From assembly GCF_014356525.2 (NCBI RefSeq), contig NC_052507.1:34227513-34291512 (forward strand): a stretch of DNA of 64,000 nucleotides. The letters run 5' to 3'. Below, piece by piece: positions 21,568 through 34,015 of this stretch (the stretch's first letter is position 1; every line of letters starts with the position of its first letter). The notes beneath the pieces were generated by a model that worked only from the letters and a program-made list of their open reading frames with translations, searched no databases and was not told where the DNA came from. Position numbers and translations under genes: made by a program. This stretch comes from Nilaparvata lugens (lineage: Eukaryota > Arthropoda > Insecta > Hemiptera > Delphacidae).

Positions 21568-21985
21568 TGTTGAGAATGGTCTGATCTATGCTCAACTTAA
21601 GTTTGTTGTAGCCTTGTTCTAGAGCAAGGTTTCTTGTCAATTTGTATTTGTCTGAAATTAAATTTATTTCAGTTAAAATTGTAATTCCCTGAAACTAGGC
21701 GCATTGTGCTCTTTTCTCAGGAATTTGTTTGTTTGTTGGAATTTGTATTGTCCATTTTTTTTATACATGTTAGTGAAGGTTAATCACCAGCATGATTTTG
21801 TTTGTTCAATTCAACAAGTTATCGTTTGTTTGTGAGTTGTTGGAAGAACATTATATAATCATATAGTTTTGTCTTCAGCAGTAACTTATCTTGTGAATTG
21901 ATAATCAAAGTTTAACTTTGATAACTTACTAGTCGTGATTCTTCCTTTCATCTAGTTTTGAACTCATTCTTGTTTTATTTGTCTG

Positions 21986-24340
21986 TTGTTTGTATTGTCG
22001 GGGCTGAATTGTTTTGTGTATGAGTTCAAGGTGGAGGAAAAAATACAGAAACAAATCAGGGTGCATCGCGCTAAACTGGAACAATTGTATGCCAGATTGC
22101 AAAGAATTTATGAACTGTCTAAAAATGTCTCTGATCCAAAAGTTGCTGAGCAATTTTCAATCTTGTATCCTCGGGTGTCTCAGACCATTTCGGATTATGA
22201 AAAGACAGAATTAGTGGTTCATGAGTTGGAACTTGAGTTGAATAAAGATCATGTTGTAGCATTCAACGACTCACACCTAGATCTGTTTCAGTATATTGAA
22301 GTAGCGGCTAACACTCTCAAACAGAAAGAGGCGACTGATGCTATTGCTCAATCTTTGGCAGCTACAGCAGCTAGTGCACAGCTGGTCATGTCCGAGTCAG
22401 TACTGCCTAAAATCGACCTTCCGAAATTTGATGGGAACCAGACTCAATGGTCGGTGTTTTATGAACTATTTAAGGCATTGGTACATGACAACAAGAGTTT
22501 GAACGATCAGCAGAAGGTCCAATATCTTGTAAGTAGACTTACTGGACAAGCAGCAAATATTTGTCGTCATTTGCCACCATTGGCTAACAATTATCAAATA
22601 ATTTGGCAGGCATTATTGACCCGCTATAACGATCCACGGGTGCAAGTCGATGCCTATTTCAAACAAATTTTTGAATTTCGTCCAATAAAATCCGAATTAA
22701 AGGCAGGTTGTATTGCGATTTTGGATGGGTTTTGCAGTTCAATCAATGCAGTGAAGAGATTGCCACTCACTGATTTGTCAGACTCGATATTCCTCTATCA
22801 TGGCTTGAGATTGCTGGATCCAAGTTCTCGTAGAAATTTTGAATTGGCCATCCGTGACAAGGCTATGCCAACTTATACCGATTATGTCAAATTCATTGAA
22901 AAGCAAATTAAGACTCTTCCTTCTGATAAGAAACAGACTGAATCGTTTAATATGAGGCACAAAAAGGATAATAAATCAAAGGTGTTTGTGGTTCAATCTA
23001 ATGATTCATCTGACGATGCATCTAGTAAAAATCCCAATTGTCTGAAGTGCTCAAAACCGGGTCATTGGTTAGTAGATTGTGCAAGTTTCTTGAAAATGAC
23101 TCCTTGGGATCGTTATTGTTTGATTAAAGGAAAGTTTTGTTGTTTTCGTTGTCTTGATGTGGATCATTTGAGTAGAGATTGTCGTAGTAAAACTCAGTGT
23201 GCTCAATGTCGAGAATCTCATCATTCTTTATTGCACTTTTCCAGATCAAGTTCCAATGAAGGTGTTGCGTCCTCGTCGAACTCCAAGGCAGGTGGCACAT
23301 CACCTATTAGTTGTTGTTCTACATCAAACGATGTAGAAAATTCGACCGTTGTGTTGTCGACTGTCACTGCACATGTTCGAGATTGTAATGATCAGCTTTG
23401 TGATGTTCGTTTCTTGGTTGACACCGGGAGTCAGTGTCATTTTGTTACAGCCAAATTGTGTCGGCGTTTGAGACTACCATTCCAGCCCATGAAAACCGTT
23501 GTTCGTGGATTCGGTGGTGGTACTAGTGAAGTTCGAGGTCGTACTTGTGTGTCGATTCAGTCGAAGTTGGATCCCACCGTCAAGTTTTCGATGGATGCCA
23601 CAGTGGTAGATAAAATCATTGACAAGTTGCCTTCTTGTGAAATCGACAGATCCAAACTTCATCATCTTGAAAATCTCACACTGGCTGACGACAAATTCCA
23701 CCTTCCTAGTAGAATAGATGGCATCATTGGTGCGGAGTTAGTTCCTCACTTGCTACGTGGGAGTCCTAGTACAGGTGAATCGCACGAATTGATGACTGTT
23801 AATAGTGTCTTTGGTCACATTCTGATGGGGAGAGCGCCGATTCTCACTTCAACAAGGAATGTGTCGAATTGTTTTACAGCCATCTGTAGTCCATTCGTTA
23901 GTAGTCCATCGTTGGATAGTTTTGTGGAACGTTTTTGGGAGTTGGAATCGTGCCCTGCACCAAGCTGTCAACTGAAACCGGAAGAGTTGGAGTGTGAGGT
24001 AAATTTTCGGAAGTCTGTACATCGTGTGAATTCTGGTCGTTTTGTTGTTGCCTTGTCATTTGCGGAGCCGCCCAGCAGCATGGGAGATTTGTATGCTGTC
24101 GCCAAACGCAGACTGCTGACTTTGGAGAGACGACTAGAGCTTGACAGCAATACTTGTATTTCATATCATGAAATATTGATCGATTACCTACGTCAGGGTC
24201 ACATGTCGTTTGTAGCAGATCAGACAGACCGAGGTGGTTACTACATACCGCATCACGCCATCGTGAAAGCAAGCAGCACTACCACGCCCATCCAAATTGT
24301 ATTTGATGCTGGTTCCAGAACATCATCGGTTTGTCATTGA
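21986..24340 (+). pseudogene. BEL/Pao gag-protease and start of RT
   Basis: 784-residue frame. Order: coiled N-terminal region, a DUF1759-type capsid segment (LPKFDGNQTQWSVFYELFKALV), two zinc-knuckle-like Cys/His clusters (CLKCSKPGHWLVDC, CFRCLDVDHLSRDC plus CAQCRESHHSLLH), a retropepsin with VDTGSQCHFV and a later LMGRAPIL block, then the BEL RT lead-in (YYIPHHAIVK, VFDAGSRTSS). There a one-base shift ends the frame; RT continues at 24331 in another frame. Non-functional as a polyprotein for that reason. Confidence 0.9.
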
Positions 24341-25512
24341 ACCAGGTTCTTCATGCTGGTCCCAAATTGCAAACTGACATTTTTGTTTTGTTAGTTAATT
24401 TTCGTTTGTTCCCAATCGCACTAACTGCCGACATTAAACAAATGTATCGACAGATATTAGTGGAGGATTCCTGCCGTCGTTATCAGCGTGTATTGTGGAG
24501 ATTTTCGCTGGAGGATCCAATCGAAATTTATCAGCTCAATTGTGTTGTTTTTGGTGTTTCAAGCTCTCCATATTTGGCGCTTTGCACCGTCCACCAGCTT
24601 GTAGAGGAGGATGGAAATCGTTTTCCAGCAGCCAAGGCGAGAATACCAAGAGACATGTTCATGGACGACTTAGTCACATCTGTCGCCACAGAATCAGAGG
24701 CCGCGGAGCTGTATCGTCAGTCCAAGCAGCTGTTTGAGGGAGGAGGTTTCTCGCTCACAAAGTGGACTTCAAATCCACCATCAATGTTGGAGAAATTCTC
24801 GGAGGAAGAGAAATCGTTTTCATACAAGGATTTCGAAGCAGACAACTCCTTGGCTATCTTGGGATTGAATTGGCAACCTAGTACTGATCTGTTTCAGTTT
24901 TCAGTCAAGAGTGGTGAGGTCGTCGCTACTAAGCATTCTATTCTGTCAGTGATGGCTCGTATCTATGATCCACTTGGTCTCTTCTCACCGTTTACATTAT
25001 TTCTAAAGTGTCTTGTCCAGAAACTGTGGAAATTAGGAGTGGATTGGGACGAGAAGCCGCCTGAGTCTATCTGCACTCTTTGGGAGAATTGTCAAAAAGA
25101 GTTGCCTCTATTGTTGAAATTTGCTGTTCCACGTCATGTTGGTTTGTTTCAGGATTCTCACATCAGTTTGATTGGTTTTTGTGACGCATCATTGTCTGGT
25201 TATGGTGCAGTTATCTATGTGAAGTCGCAGAAGGAGAGCGAGGAGCCAAGAGTTGTATTATTGTGTTCAAAGTCCAAGGTAGCACCATCTAAAGTTGTTT
25301 CAATACCTCGTTTGGAGTTGTGTGCGGCACTCTTGTTGGCAGAACTCATGAATTCAGTAGTCACTATTATTAGTGAACGTTGTCATGTGTCTCGTATTGT
25401 CACACTCTCTGATTCTACAGTCACCTTGTGTTGGATTAATGCTCCATCTGCAAAATGGCAAACTTTTGTTGGTAATCACGTCGCAAAAATACAGGATTCT
25501 TGTATACAGTAG
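24331..25512 (+). pseudogene. BEL/Pao reverse transcriptase and RNase H
   Basis: Begins SLNQVLHAGPKLQ, the normal continuation of the frame broken at 24330. RT palm includes ADIKQMYRQI and FMDDLVTS (the DD box). RNase H follows with IGFCDASLSGYGAVIY and PRLELCAALLLA. Ends at a further frame break near 25505, after which HVAGIENPADCLSRG is readable in another frame. Confidence 0.9.
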
Positions 25513-25656
25513 TGGATGCATGTTGCCGGAATTGAAAATCCCGCTGACTGTTTGTCTAGAGGTTTATCACCAGTTGAGCTTGTGAACTTCCCGTTGTGGC
25601 TCTAAGGTCCATCATGGATAGCAGAGGACGAATGCGATTGGCCCGTCCGAACTGAA

Positions 25657-26217
25657 ATGGAAGAGATAGTGGATCCACCAGAGGCGAAAAAACCGTCAGT
25701 GTTGACAGTCACAAAATCTCCTGATTGTAACAGCAATGCAGTATATTCATTGATTGGTCGTTGTTCAGATTATGGTCGTCTTTTGAGAATTGTAATTCTT
25801 GTTCTCAAATTCTTACGAATCTTACCCCAATCAGAAGAATCAGATTTTGATGTTGCTGAGAGGTATCTATGTAAAGTGGTACAGAAGATACATTTTTCAT
25901 CTGAATTTGTGCAATTAGAGAAGGGAGAAGATTGTTCTATGCGCCTACGTTGCCTGTCTCCATTCATTGATAAAGGCGTGATTCGTGTCAGCGGTCGTTT
26001 GTCTCATGCTGGACTTGAATTTGAGACTTGTCATCAGATGATCTTACCAAAATCCGACGCTTTCGTATCGATGTTAATTGATTATCATCACAAGAAGAAT
26101 TGTCATGCTGGGATTTCGTTATTGTTGTCCTTGATCAGACAGAAATTCTGGATACTGTCTGCTCGCTCTATTATTCGTATTTGTGTCTTTAAGTGTAATC
26201 GTTGTTTCCGTATTTGA
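25657..26217 (+). pseudogene. BEL/Pao integrase N-terminal (zinc-binding) fragment
   Basis: Contains IRVSGRLSHAG, an HHKKNCHAGISLLLSLIRQKFW His pair and CVFKCNRC, the HHCC finger that precedes the integrase core. The frame stops at 26217, and within 180 bp comes the right LTR. The DDE core and C-terminal domain are deleted. Confidence 0.85.
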
Positions 26218-26397
26218 CCTAGTAACAAAATTATATCCACTCCCAACTTGATAGTTGTTGTCATTGTTGCATTTTTTCTTTTGTGTTGTTTTTTGGTGTT
26301 GGTGTTTTGTTCCTTTTGGCATGTCTGGATTTTTCCTTTCCTTGGTTTTTTCAGTTTTGTAACTTGGCTGAAAAATAGTTTTTCAGAGGCGGGGGTA

Positions 26398-26847
26398 TGG
26401 TCTGGCCAGAGAATTCGAACTGTAGCACCAAAATGCCAGACTGCAGTTCTGCCAATAGCAGGCTTGTTTGCGACAGCGCAGATCGTCCTGCTGTTTTTGG
26501 CCTTGCCGATGTAAAAGCCCCAGTCTATCTTGTTTTGTCAGCCCGTCTTGTTGCAAGACCAAAATTGTGTGTTTGTCATGTAATTTTGATCGGAAATTTC
26601 TTGTAAATGATTGTTTGAGTGTCGTGTGTGTGAGTTATGAGTATAACAGCATAAATAGTGTTGAATTGATTTAATTTGAATCAGATTTGAATTTATAAAG
26701 AATCCAGTTTGAGCTTTGTTCAAAACACAGTGCATAGCCTGCAAGTTGAACGTGAAAAGACAGCCCAGAAGCCAGAACCTGTCTTATTCCCAGATTTCAT
26801 CCCACCCTGAACCTGATCAAAACACCTAATAAAGGCTTCGAAGGGCA
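26398..26847 (+). repeat. 3' LTR of BEL/Pao element
   Basis: 450 bp, same length as 21118-21567 and about 96% identical by eye. Open frames inside both LTRs are not genes. Confidence 0.93.
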
Positions 26848-26872
26848 AGTAGACAAGATTGGATTAAATCTG

Positions 26873-28226
26873 GTGAGTTTTTGCTCTTTTTTATTGTTCA
26901 TTAATGCAGAGTTTAACTGTACAAATAACCTGGCACAAAAAACAATATCCAATTACCTGGAGAATAATATGATTTTGTCTGAATGTCAATTTGGTTTTCG
27001 TTTGGGAAAATCGACAATCCTTGCAGTAAATGACTTCATTAACCAAGTATATGACTCACTTGACAAAGGGAAAAAAGCTCTAGGACTCTTTGTAGACATG
27101 AAAAAGGCATTCGACAGCCTTAATCATGAAACTCTGATGGAGAAAATTCATTTTTATGGTATCAGAGGGTTGGCTTTTGAATGGCTGAAGTCTTTTCTTA
27201 GTGAAAGGTCCCAATTAGTTGAGATTGAAGAGAGAAATGGGGGAATCATCAACTACAAATATTGGTCAGAAATCCGGCAATTGGAAAAAGGAGTGCCACA
27301 GGGAACTATACTTGGCCCGATATTGTTCTCACTGTATATTAATGACTTGCCCTGAAATTTGCCCTCAACCGTAAACAGTGTATTATTTGCTGACGATGCT
27401 AATTTCCTACTGACAGGTGATACATTTGAAGAATTAAAAATTGAAGGAGAAGAAGTAATCAAGTGCATGAAGGAGTGATGTGAGGCTTATGAGTTAATAG
27501 TCAACGTAAAGAAAACATCGTATATGAGCTTCAATATTGGCTATTTAGACACACCCAATAACTTTAATTTTGCTGTGGATTCAACAAGTATAATGCCAGT
27601 GGAAGAATGTGGATTCTTGGGAATCAATGTTGATGTAAGACTGAAGTGGAACAGTCACATTGATCAGGTGGTAAAAAGGCTCAATGCAGCGGGGTTTGCA
27701 ATATCAAGATTGATAAGGGAGGTGGACCAGAGAATAGTTTGAATAGCATACTATGGATATTTCCAGCCAGCTCTAACGTATGGCCTGATATTCTGGGTGC
27801 GGCACCCGCTTCATTGATGGCCTTTAGAGTGCAAAAACGGCTACTGAGAATGATGTTTAGGAAGCCACCAAGAACCCCATGCAGGGAAGCTAAGATCCTG
27901 CCGTTGCCATGTCTGTATATCTTGGAGGCTGCATTGTATAGATTTTCCCGCAAGGATGAGTGGACTACAGGCGCTACCGTACATGGCTACAACACACGGG
28001 CAAGGAATATGCTGAGACTCCAACCTCATTGAACAAGATTTTTTGAAGCTAAGCCAGAGCATGTCAGTCGAAGGATCTTAACGCACTACCAGTGGAAATT
28101 CTCGATACTTCAAAAAACATTCAAGAACATTCATACAGAAGAACATTCAAGAGACTACTGAGGAGTTGGCTACAAGAGAGATGTTTCTACAGTTTGCTGG
28201 AGTTTTTCTCATATACAGTGTGAGAA
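26873..28226 (+). pseudogene. CR1/Jockey-like LINE reverse transcriptase, continuation of ORF2
   Basis: Continues the LINE cut at 21117: QFGFRLGKST, LFVDMKKAFDSLNHETL, GVPQGTILGPILFSLYINDLP, then after an in-frame stop near 27354 LPSTVNSVLFADDANFL (catalytic ADD), and thumb motifs (ECGFLGINVDVRLKWNSHI). Stops or shifts occur near 27354, 27478 and 27740. The 3' end carries SRRILTHYQWKFSIL-like C-terminal sequence to about 28226. Confidence 0.85.
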
Positions 28227-28257
28227 ATAAACCTAAGTGAAATATTATAATAGTTAA

Positions 28258-28445
28258 AATGGAAAAATTGGAAAAAGTCCCAAAATTTTTGGATTTTTAG
28301 TGGTGAAGGCCGCCCCCTGGCGTGCCAGCAGATTTAAGATTCGAATTCACTACCCCAAAATACATATAAAACCGACGAGAAAAATTTCTCCTACAGTTAC
28401 CTTGAAAAGTGACGATTCCTGCACTGATTACAGAATGCAAAGATT
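28258..28445 (-). repeat. Dispersed repeat family, partial copy 3
   Basis: Shares the AAAGTCCCAAAATTT, GGCCGCCCCCTGGCGTGCCAG and CCCCAAAATACATATAAAACCGACGAGAAAAAT region with 8650-8800 in the same orientation. Non-coding. Confidence 0.65.
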
Positions 28446-30047
28446 CACTTTTTCGCTCTAGTGTGGGAAAACATTTTTCTGCACTCCAGATTTGCAACAT
28501 GGCAACACAAAATAGTTGGTGGGTTATATGGAGGATTAGTGCACGAAAGCAAAAATTAAGTTTGTAAAAATGACTGTGGTTAGATTTAGATAAGAATCAT
28601 TTCAATGGCTACCCTACATTATTTATGATAAAATCCCAATCTAGAAACCCAAAACAAGAATAATGTTCATCTAAATCATAATTAAATAATCATCATGTAC
28701 GAATTCTCATCATTAAATAATAAATAATAGTTCTTTTCTATTGATAATTATTATTTCAACTCCAAGAAATGAGAAAAGTAGCAAATATACATTATAAAAT
28801 TCGAATTTTGAGGTTAAATGATTACTGTTCGATATTCATATAAATAAAAATAATAAAAAACATAACAATACTACAATAAATATTCTCTGTTGTCTATGTT
28901 ATTTTTATAAATATTTTTTAGTTTACTTTGAGCATTTTTCTCATTAATTTGAGCAAAAGTCAAAATTTCTGAATCGTGTTTCAGTAATTTTTAGCTGGAT
29001 GAAACAAACTTAGGTACAATTCTTCCCGCTAGGTCGTGCGCTTGTCGGTTCAGCCATCTTGTTGTGTTCAGCCATCTTGCATCTCGGTTCAGCCAACAAG
29101 CTGTTTGTGTGTATTATGAATGTGAAGTTTTTGTTCCATCTGTATTTTTTCTGATTCTTGAATGAATAAAAATGAGAACTTTGGCTGAGAATTTTCAACT
29201 TCAATTGAATTATTAATTTTTAAATGAGTTAAAGTTGCTATTAATAACAGCATCACACACACACACACACACACAAACATTTGATGGTTTTCAGCCATCA
29301 TTTTACCCATAATCATTCAATCAACCACTTCTCATATTCATTGGTAACTAGGAAAAATTAAATGTGAAATACGTGCACAAAGTTCCACTGCTGCACTCAA
29401 GAAGCCATTCCGCCCTTGCCTACGGCTCGGGCGTAAACGTTTCTTTCGGTGCAGCAAACTGTCACTTTGCGCACTAGTTGCACAAATAACTATTTCGGAT
29501 CTGTTTCCTGAAAAAAGTCAAATTTTCACTGGACTAGATAGATAGGTGGATATAGCCAAAGAAAGATATAAAATATAATAAAATGTGCTGCGAGAACTAC
29601 TGTAGGCTACCAGTACCAAATAATTGGCCAGAGAATGCATCATGCATCATCCAACCCTTTATTAAATCAGTTTATATTAACTCACAGATCTTTGTAACGG
29701 AAATGTTCAAAAAGACACCAAATAGCGGATTTATGACGAAAAGGATGTATCAGAACCATTGCTAAAGCAGAGTAAAACTATATGTATCGAGCTATTCGAA
29801 TCTCTTTTTGTAAATGTTAACTATCATGTAAACTATATACATTATTGATGTTAATTATACTGTATCTTGATTATTGCTTCTTTTGTTATGATTATAATTG
29901 GTAGCCTATAGCTCATTCTCTTCTACTGAAGTGAATTAAGAAGACACTATTTTTACCTATAAATTATTTCTGAATAGTTATAGTTGAGAAACATTTCAAA
30001 TCCACCCTTTGATCAAAGTTTAAAAATGGTATATTTTACATTTTCAG
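28446..30047. other. Remainder of CLIP intron 1
   Basis: AT-rich, with a (CA)n microsatellite at 29254-29275 and a short GC-richer block near 29395-29490 (CCTACGGCTCGGGCGTAAACG) that looks like a repeat piece. No exon recognised; the frame at 29583-29765 is unsupported. Confidence 0.5.
29254..29275. repeat. (CA)n microsatellite
   Basis: Eleven CA units in CLIP intron 1. Confidence 0.95.
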
Positions 30048-30398
30048 GCTGGAGATGAAAAACTGCAGCAATATGAGTCCGATTGATGTCTGTTGTTTAA
30101 AAGGAGATCTTATGATTACAAATTTGCAAAACAAATCTGAAAATTTTGGAAGTAGACCACCCACTCATAATAATTCTGGCAATAATGGTCATTCCACAAC
30201 TGAGTTATCAATAAAAACCACTTCATCAATGAGCGGTATTGAAACAACTCATCTCATCGACTCACTGCTGAGAAACTCAAATCAATCCGAAGTTGAGCTG
30301 TCTTGCAAATGTGTTCCTTACTATTTATGTGATTCAGACAAATCTATTCTTGACCCTGACAAATTACGGAATGATAACAATAAGACTCAAAACATCAG
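30048..30398 (+). CDS. Multi-CLIP serine protease homologue, exon 2
   Basis: Acceptor ACATTTTCAG, donor ATCAG|GTAGAC; 351 nt, phase 2 at both ends. It starts (R)LEMKNCSNMSPIDVCC, which supplies Cys 4, 5 and 6 of CLIP domain 1, then an Asn/Ser/Thr-rich linker, then SCKCVPYYLC, Cys 1-3 of CLIP domain 2. Joining to exon 1 gives a complete six-Cys CLIP pattern CxC...C...C...CC. Same architecture as exon 3. Confidence 0.9.
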
Positions 30399-30745
30399 GT
30401 AGACTTGATTTTTCATTGATAAGTAGTTCTTATAAATATGATGTAAATAGAAAATACTCTATTTCAAAAGAAATATTTATGAAGTATTTGACATTAGTGA
30501 TTTAGTATTATTTTATACTTCACAGCAAGGTATTGTACTAGGTACTTCTATTATAACCCTATATTAATTCATATTGAAACATGTTCAGCATCTCATATCC
30601 GAACAGATTTTGTCTCGTCGTTGGATGTGATTTTCTATTTGGAACCCACCTTCAGCTGTTTATAGGTGTTCATACATCTCTCATCATTATCATTCGTCTC
30701 ATTACCCACGCACAAGCCTTGAGTTAATGTGGACATCGTCATTAG

Positions 30746-31632
30746 AAAAAATCTGGTGTGGTACACTCACACAACTTTCCTTGCTCATATTTGAAACTAC
30801 GATCAGACTTCTGTGTATATGTGTATCTATAATATTGTTTTCAGAGTACTTTTTCCCTTGTGTAAAATAATTGTGAAATTTGATGGATTTTTTTAAAGTC
30901 GTCAAAACAGCTGTTCTACAGATGAAATATCTCGACTATGTGTTCTTTTTATGAACTGCGATACCTACCTAACTCCATTCCTAATCAACCGATTGACTTG
31001 AAATTTTAAACTTAAGGTCCTTATACCATGAGGATCCGACAGTAAGAAATTCAATAAAATTGAATTCAAAATGGCGGAAAAAATGGCGGATAAGTACTAA
31101 AAACCCATGTTTTTCACGGTTTTCTCGAAATCGGCTCGATTTTCTTCAAATTTATACCATGGATAGCTATTTATAAGCCCTATCAACTGACATGAGTCTC
31201 ATTTCTGGGAAAATTGCAGGAGCTCCGTAATATTCTTGAGAAAAATGGCGGATAATCACCAAAAAAAACCATGTTCTTCAAGGTTTTCTCGAAAACGGCT
31301 CTAACGATTTTCTTCAAATTTATATCATGGATAGCTATTTATGAGCCCTATCAACTGGCAGGAGTCTCATTTCTGGGAAAATTGTAGGAGCTCCGTAATA
31401 TTCTTGAGAAAAATGGCGGATAATTACTAAAAAAAACATGTTTTTCACGATTTTGTCAAAAATGACTTGACCGATTTTTTTCAAATTCATACCCTGTATA
31501 GTTATTTTATCAGCTCTATCAACTGGCATGAGTCTCCTTCCTGGGAAACTAATGGGCGGTGCACCCCATCCTTGAGAAATGGACTTTGTAACCTCCTTCT
31601 CGTGCATGAGGTAGGTAGGTAGAGCAGTTCAT
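30746..31632. mobile_element. Foldback element, copy 1 (right arm missing)
   Basis: Begins AAAAATCTGGTGTGGTACAC and follows the neighbouring copy through the interior, but lacks a ~50-bp piece near the left end and the whole right arm. It runs straight into copy 2 at 31633. The interior holds three ~165-bp tandem units (AAAATGGCGGATAA...ATGGATAGCTATTTATGAGCCC...TTTCTGGGAAAATTG). Confidence 0.7.
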
Positions 31633-32847
31633 AAAAATCTGGTGTGGTACACTCACACAACTTTCCTTGCTCATTGAACTATAAGCCTCATTCTTAAAGG
31701 AGAATGATTTAGGGGAGTAACATAATGATGATTGGCGGCAACATATTTGAAACTACGATCAGACTTCTGTATATGTGCATAATTGTTTTCAGAGTACTTT
31801 TTCCTTGTGTAAATTGTGAAATTCGATATTTTTTAGAAGTGTTCAAAACAGCTGTTCTACAGATGAAATATCTCGACTATGTGTTCTTTTTATGAACTGC
31901 GATACCTACGTAACTCCATTCCTAATCAACCGATTGACTTGAAATTTTAAACTTAAGGTCCTTATACCATGAGGATCCGACAGTAAGAAATTCAATAAAA
32001 TTGAATTCAAAATGGCGGATAAGTACTAAAAACCCATGTTTTTCACGGTTTTCTCGAAATCGGCTCCACGTTTTTTCTTCAAATTTATACCATGGATAGC
32101 TATCTATAAGCCCTATCAACTGACATGAGTCTCATTTCTGGGAAAATTGCAGGAGCTCCGTAATATTCTTGAGAAAAATGGCGGATAATCACCAAAAAAC
32201 CATGTTCTTCAAGGTTTTCTCGAAAACGGCTCTAACGATTTTCTTCAAATTTATATCATGGATAGCTATTTATGAGCCCTATCAACTGACAGGAGTCTCA
32301 TTTCTGGGAAAATTGTAGGAGCTCCGTAATATTCTTGAGAAAAATGGCGGATAATTACTAAAAAAAACATGTTTTTCACGATTTTGTCAAAAATGACTTG
32401 ACCGATTTTTTTCAAATTCATACCCTGTATAGTTATTTATCAGCTCTATCAACTGGCATGAGTCTCCTTCCTGGGAAACTAATGGGGGGTGCACCCCATC
32501 CTTGAGAAATGGACTTTGTAACCTCCTCGTGCATGAGGTAGGTAGGTAGAGCAGTTCATAAAAAGAACACATAGTCGAGATATTTCATCTGTAGAACAGC
32601 TAGCTGTAGAACATTATTTGTTTTGACGATTTTGAAAAAAATCATCGAATTTCACAATTTACACAAAGGAAAAAGTACTCTGGAAACAATATTTTATACA
32701 CATATACAGAAGTCTGATCGTAGTTTCAAATAATTATGTTGCCGCCAATCGTCATTATGTTATTCCCCTAAATTATTCTCCTTTAAGAACAGGACTTACA
32801 GTTCAATGAGCAAGGAAAGTTGTGTGAGTCTACCACACTAGATTTTT
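31633..32847. mobile_element. Foldback element, copy 2 (complete)
   Basis: Left arm 31633-~31900 and right arm ~32551-32847 are inverted repeats (AAAAATCTGGTGTGG ... CCACACTAGATTTTT at the tips; TGTTCTTTTTATGAACTGC and GCAGTTCATAAAAAGAACA innermost). The centre again contains three ~165-bp tandem units. No coding capacity. Confidence 0.8.
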
Positions 32848-33537
32848 CTTGTAAAGCAATACTTTCCTTACCAATGGTAATAGGGCAAGGAAAGTAAAAA
32901 AGAGTATGATAAAACTGTGAGAATAATTCTAATGTTCTCATCGACCTTTATGGAATAAATAATTTACACTTCTGATTCAATAGCCTGCACAAATGAGCTC
33001 GGTGAGCTTTCCTGTAGGCTATACTCATCATATGCATACGATACATTCATAATAGCTGTAGGTCATATTGCATGTCATTGTTGTTTTAGTCTATATAGGT
33101 TTTATAGTGCCCTATTAGAAGTTACCGTTCTTGTTATTCACAGATTTTTTTCAAATTACAGTACCTTTCAAATTGAACAATATTATATAATTCTACCATG
33201 TATATTTGAGTCAAATGGTTAAAACTTATTTCAACTTATTTATTCATGTAACATATTTAAATTCATATATATATAATATTTATCAATTTCAGTGTAAATC
33301 CTTTGTAGATTAATATTCCAAAATGAAAAGTTCAAATTTGCAAGTGGATAAGACTATTTGACTGCCTTCACAGATTAGGAAAACTGGATAGATTAGGTTG
33401 TTATCAATCATCAATAACATAATGTGTTTTTATCCATATACATGACCGCGAAAACAATATTTCCTACCGTATCTTTGTTCAATTCCTGCAAGTTCATGAA
33501 TAATATTTTATTGATCATCAATCTTATGCATTTTCAG
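32848..33537. other. Remainder of CLIP intron 2
   Basis: AT-rich, no gene or repeat recognised; ends in the acceptor TTTTCAG. Confidence 0.6.
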
Positions 33538-33882
33538 GTTGGAAATGAAAAATTGCGGTAACATGAGTGTATTAGATGTATGTTGCTTGGGACTAACAGA
33601 ACAAGAAAGGTTGGGAAGAGAATCTAGACAAGTGAATATTGTTGGTAGTTCGACTAAAGAACCAGCGAGAGCACTGACAACTCAGTGGAATTCTGAGTCG
33701 GAAAATTCGACTGATCTAGAAACAACGTCCATTGACGACTTCGATTTCTTGATAGAATCACTGAGAAATTCCAGTCAACAAGATGTTGTCCTAACATGCA
33801 CTTGCGTTCCATACTATCGCTGTGACCCAAACAATATAATTGTTCCTCAGTTACGTAACGTAAATGTGTTTCCAAAAATAAG
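33538..33882 (+). CDS. Multi-CLIP serine protease homologue, exon 3
   Basis: Acceptor GCATTTTCAG, donor ATAAG|GTAAAC; 345 nt, phase 2 at both ends. Reads (R)LEMKNCGNMSVLDVCC (Cys 4-6 of CLIP domain 2), a linker, then LTCTCVPYYRC (Cys 1-3 of CLIP domain 3). Strong similarity to exon 2 in both halves and identical phase show the two are duplicates of one module. Confidence 0.9.
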
Positions 33883-34015
33883 GTAAACTATTTTCTAAAT
33901 GAATGACAATAATTTTTTGTGAGGATTGTATATACAATATATTATGATAAATTGTATCCAGTATGCACAATCTAAGGAACTGCTGCCTATAGACATTCTG
34001 GACAATATATATATA

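Larger units (their letters stand above)
21118..26847 (+). mobile_element. BEL/Pao LTR retrotransposon, internally defective
   Basis: Two 450-bp direct LTRs starting TGG and ending GCA enclose a gag-pro-RT-RNase H region and an integrase fragment. A purine-rich AGAGGCGGGGGTA precedes the right LTR. It is inserted inside a CR1-like LINE. No matching short target duplication was found (ATCAT on the left, AGTAG on the right) and part of the host LINE is missing. Frameshifts near 24330 and 25510 plus loss of the integrase core make it non-autonomous. Confidence 0.92.
18338..30047 (+). other. Intron 1 of the CLIP gene (11.7 kb)
   Basis: Bounded by GTAGGC and TTTTCAG. It hosts the repeats and retroelements listed separately. 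No host exon was recognised inside it; CLIP domain 1 is completed directly by the exon at 30048. Confidence 0.8.
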
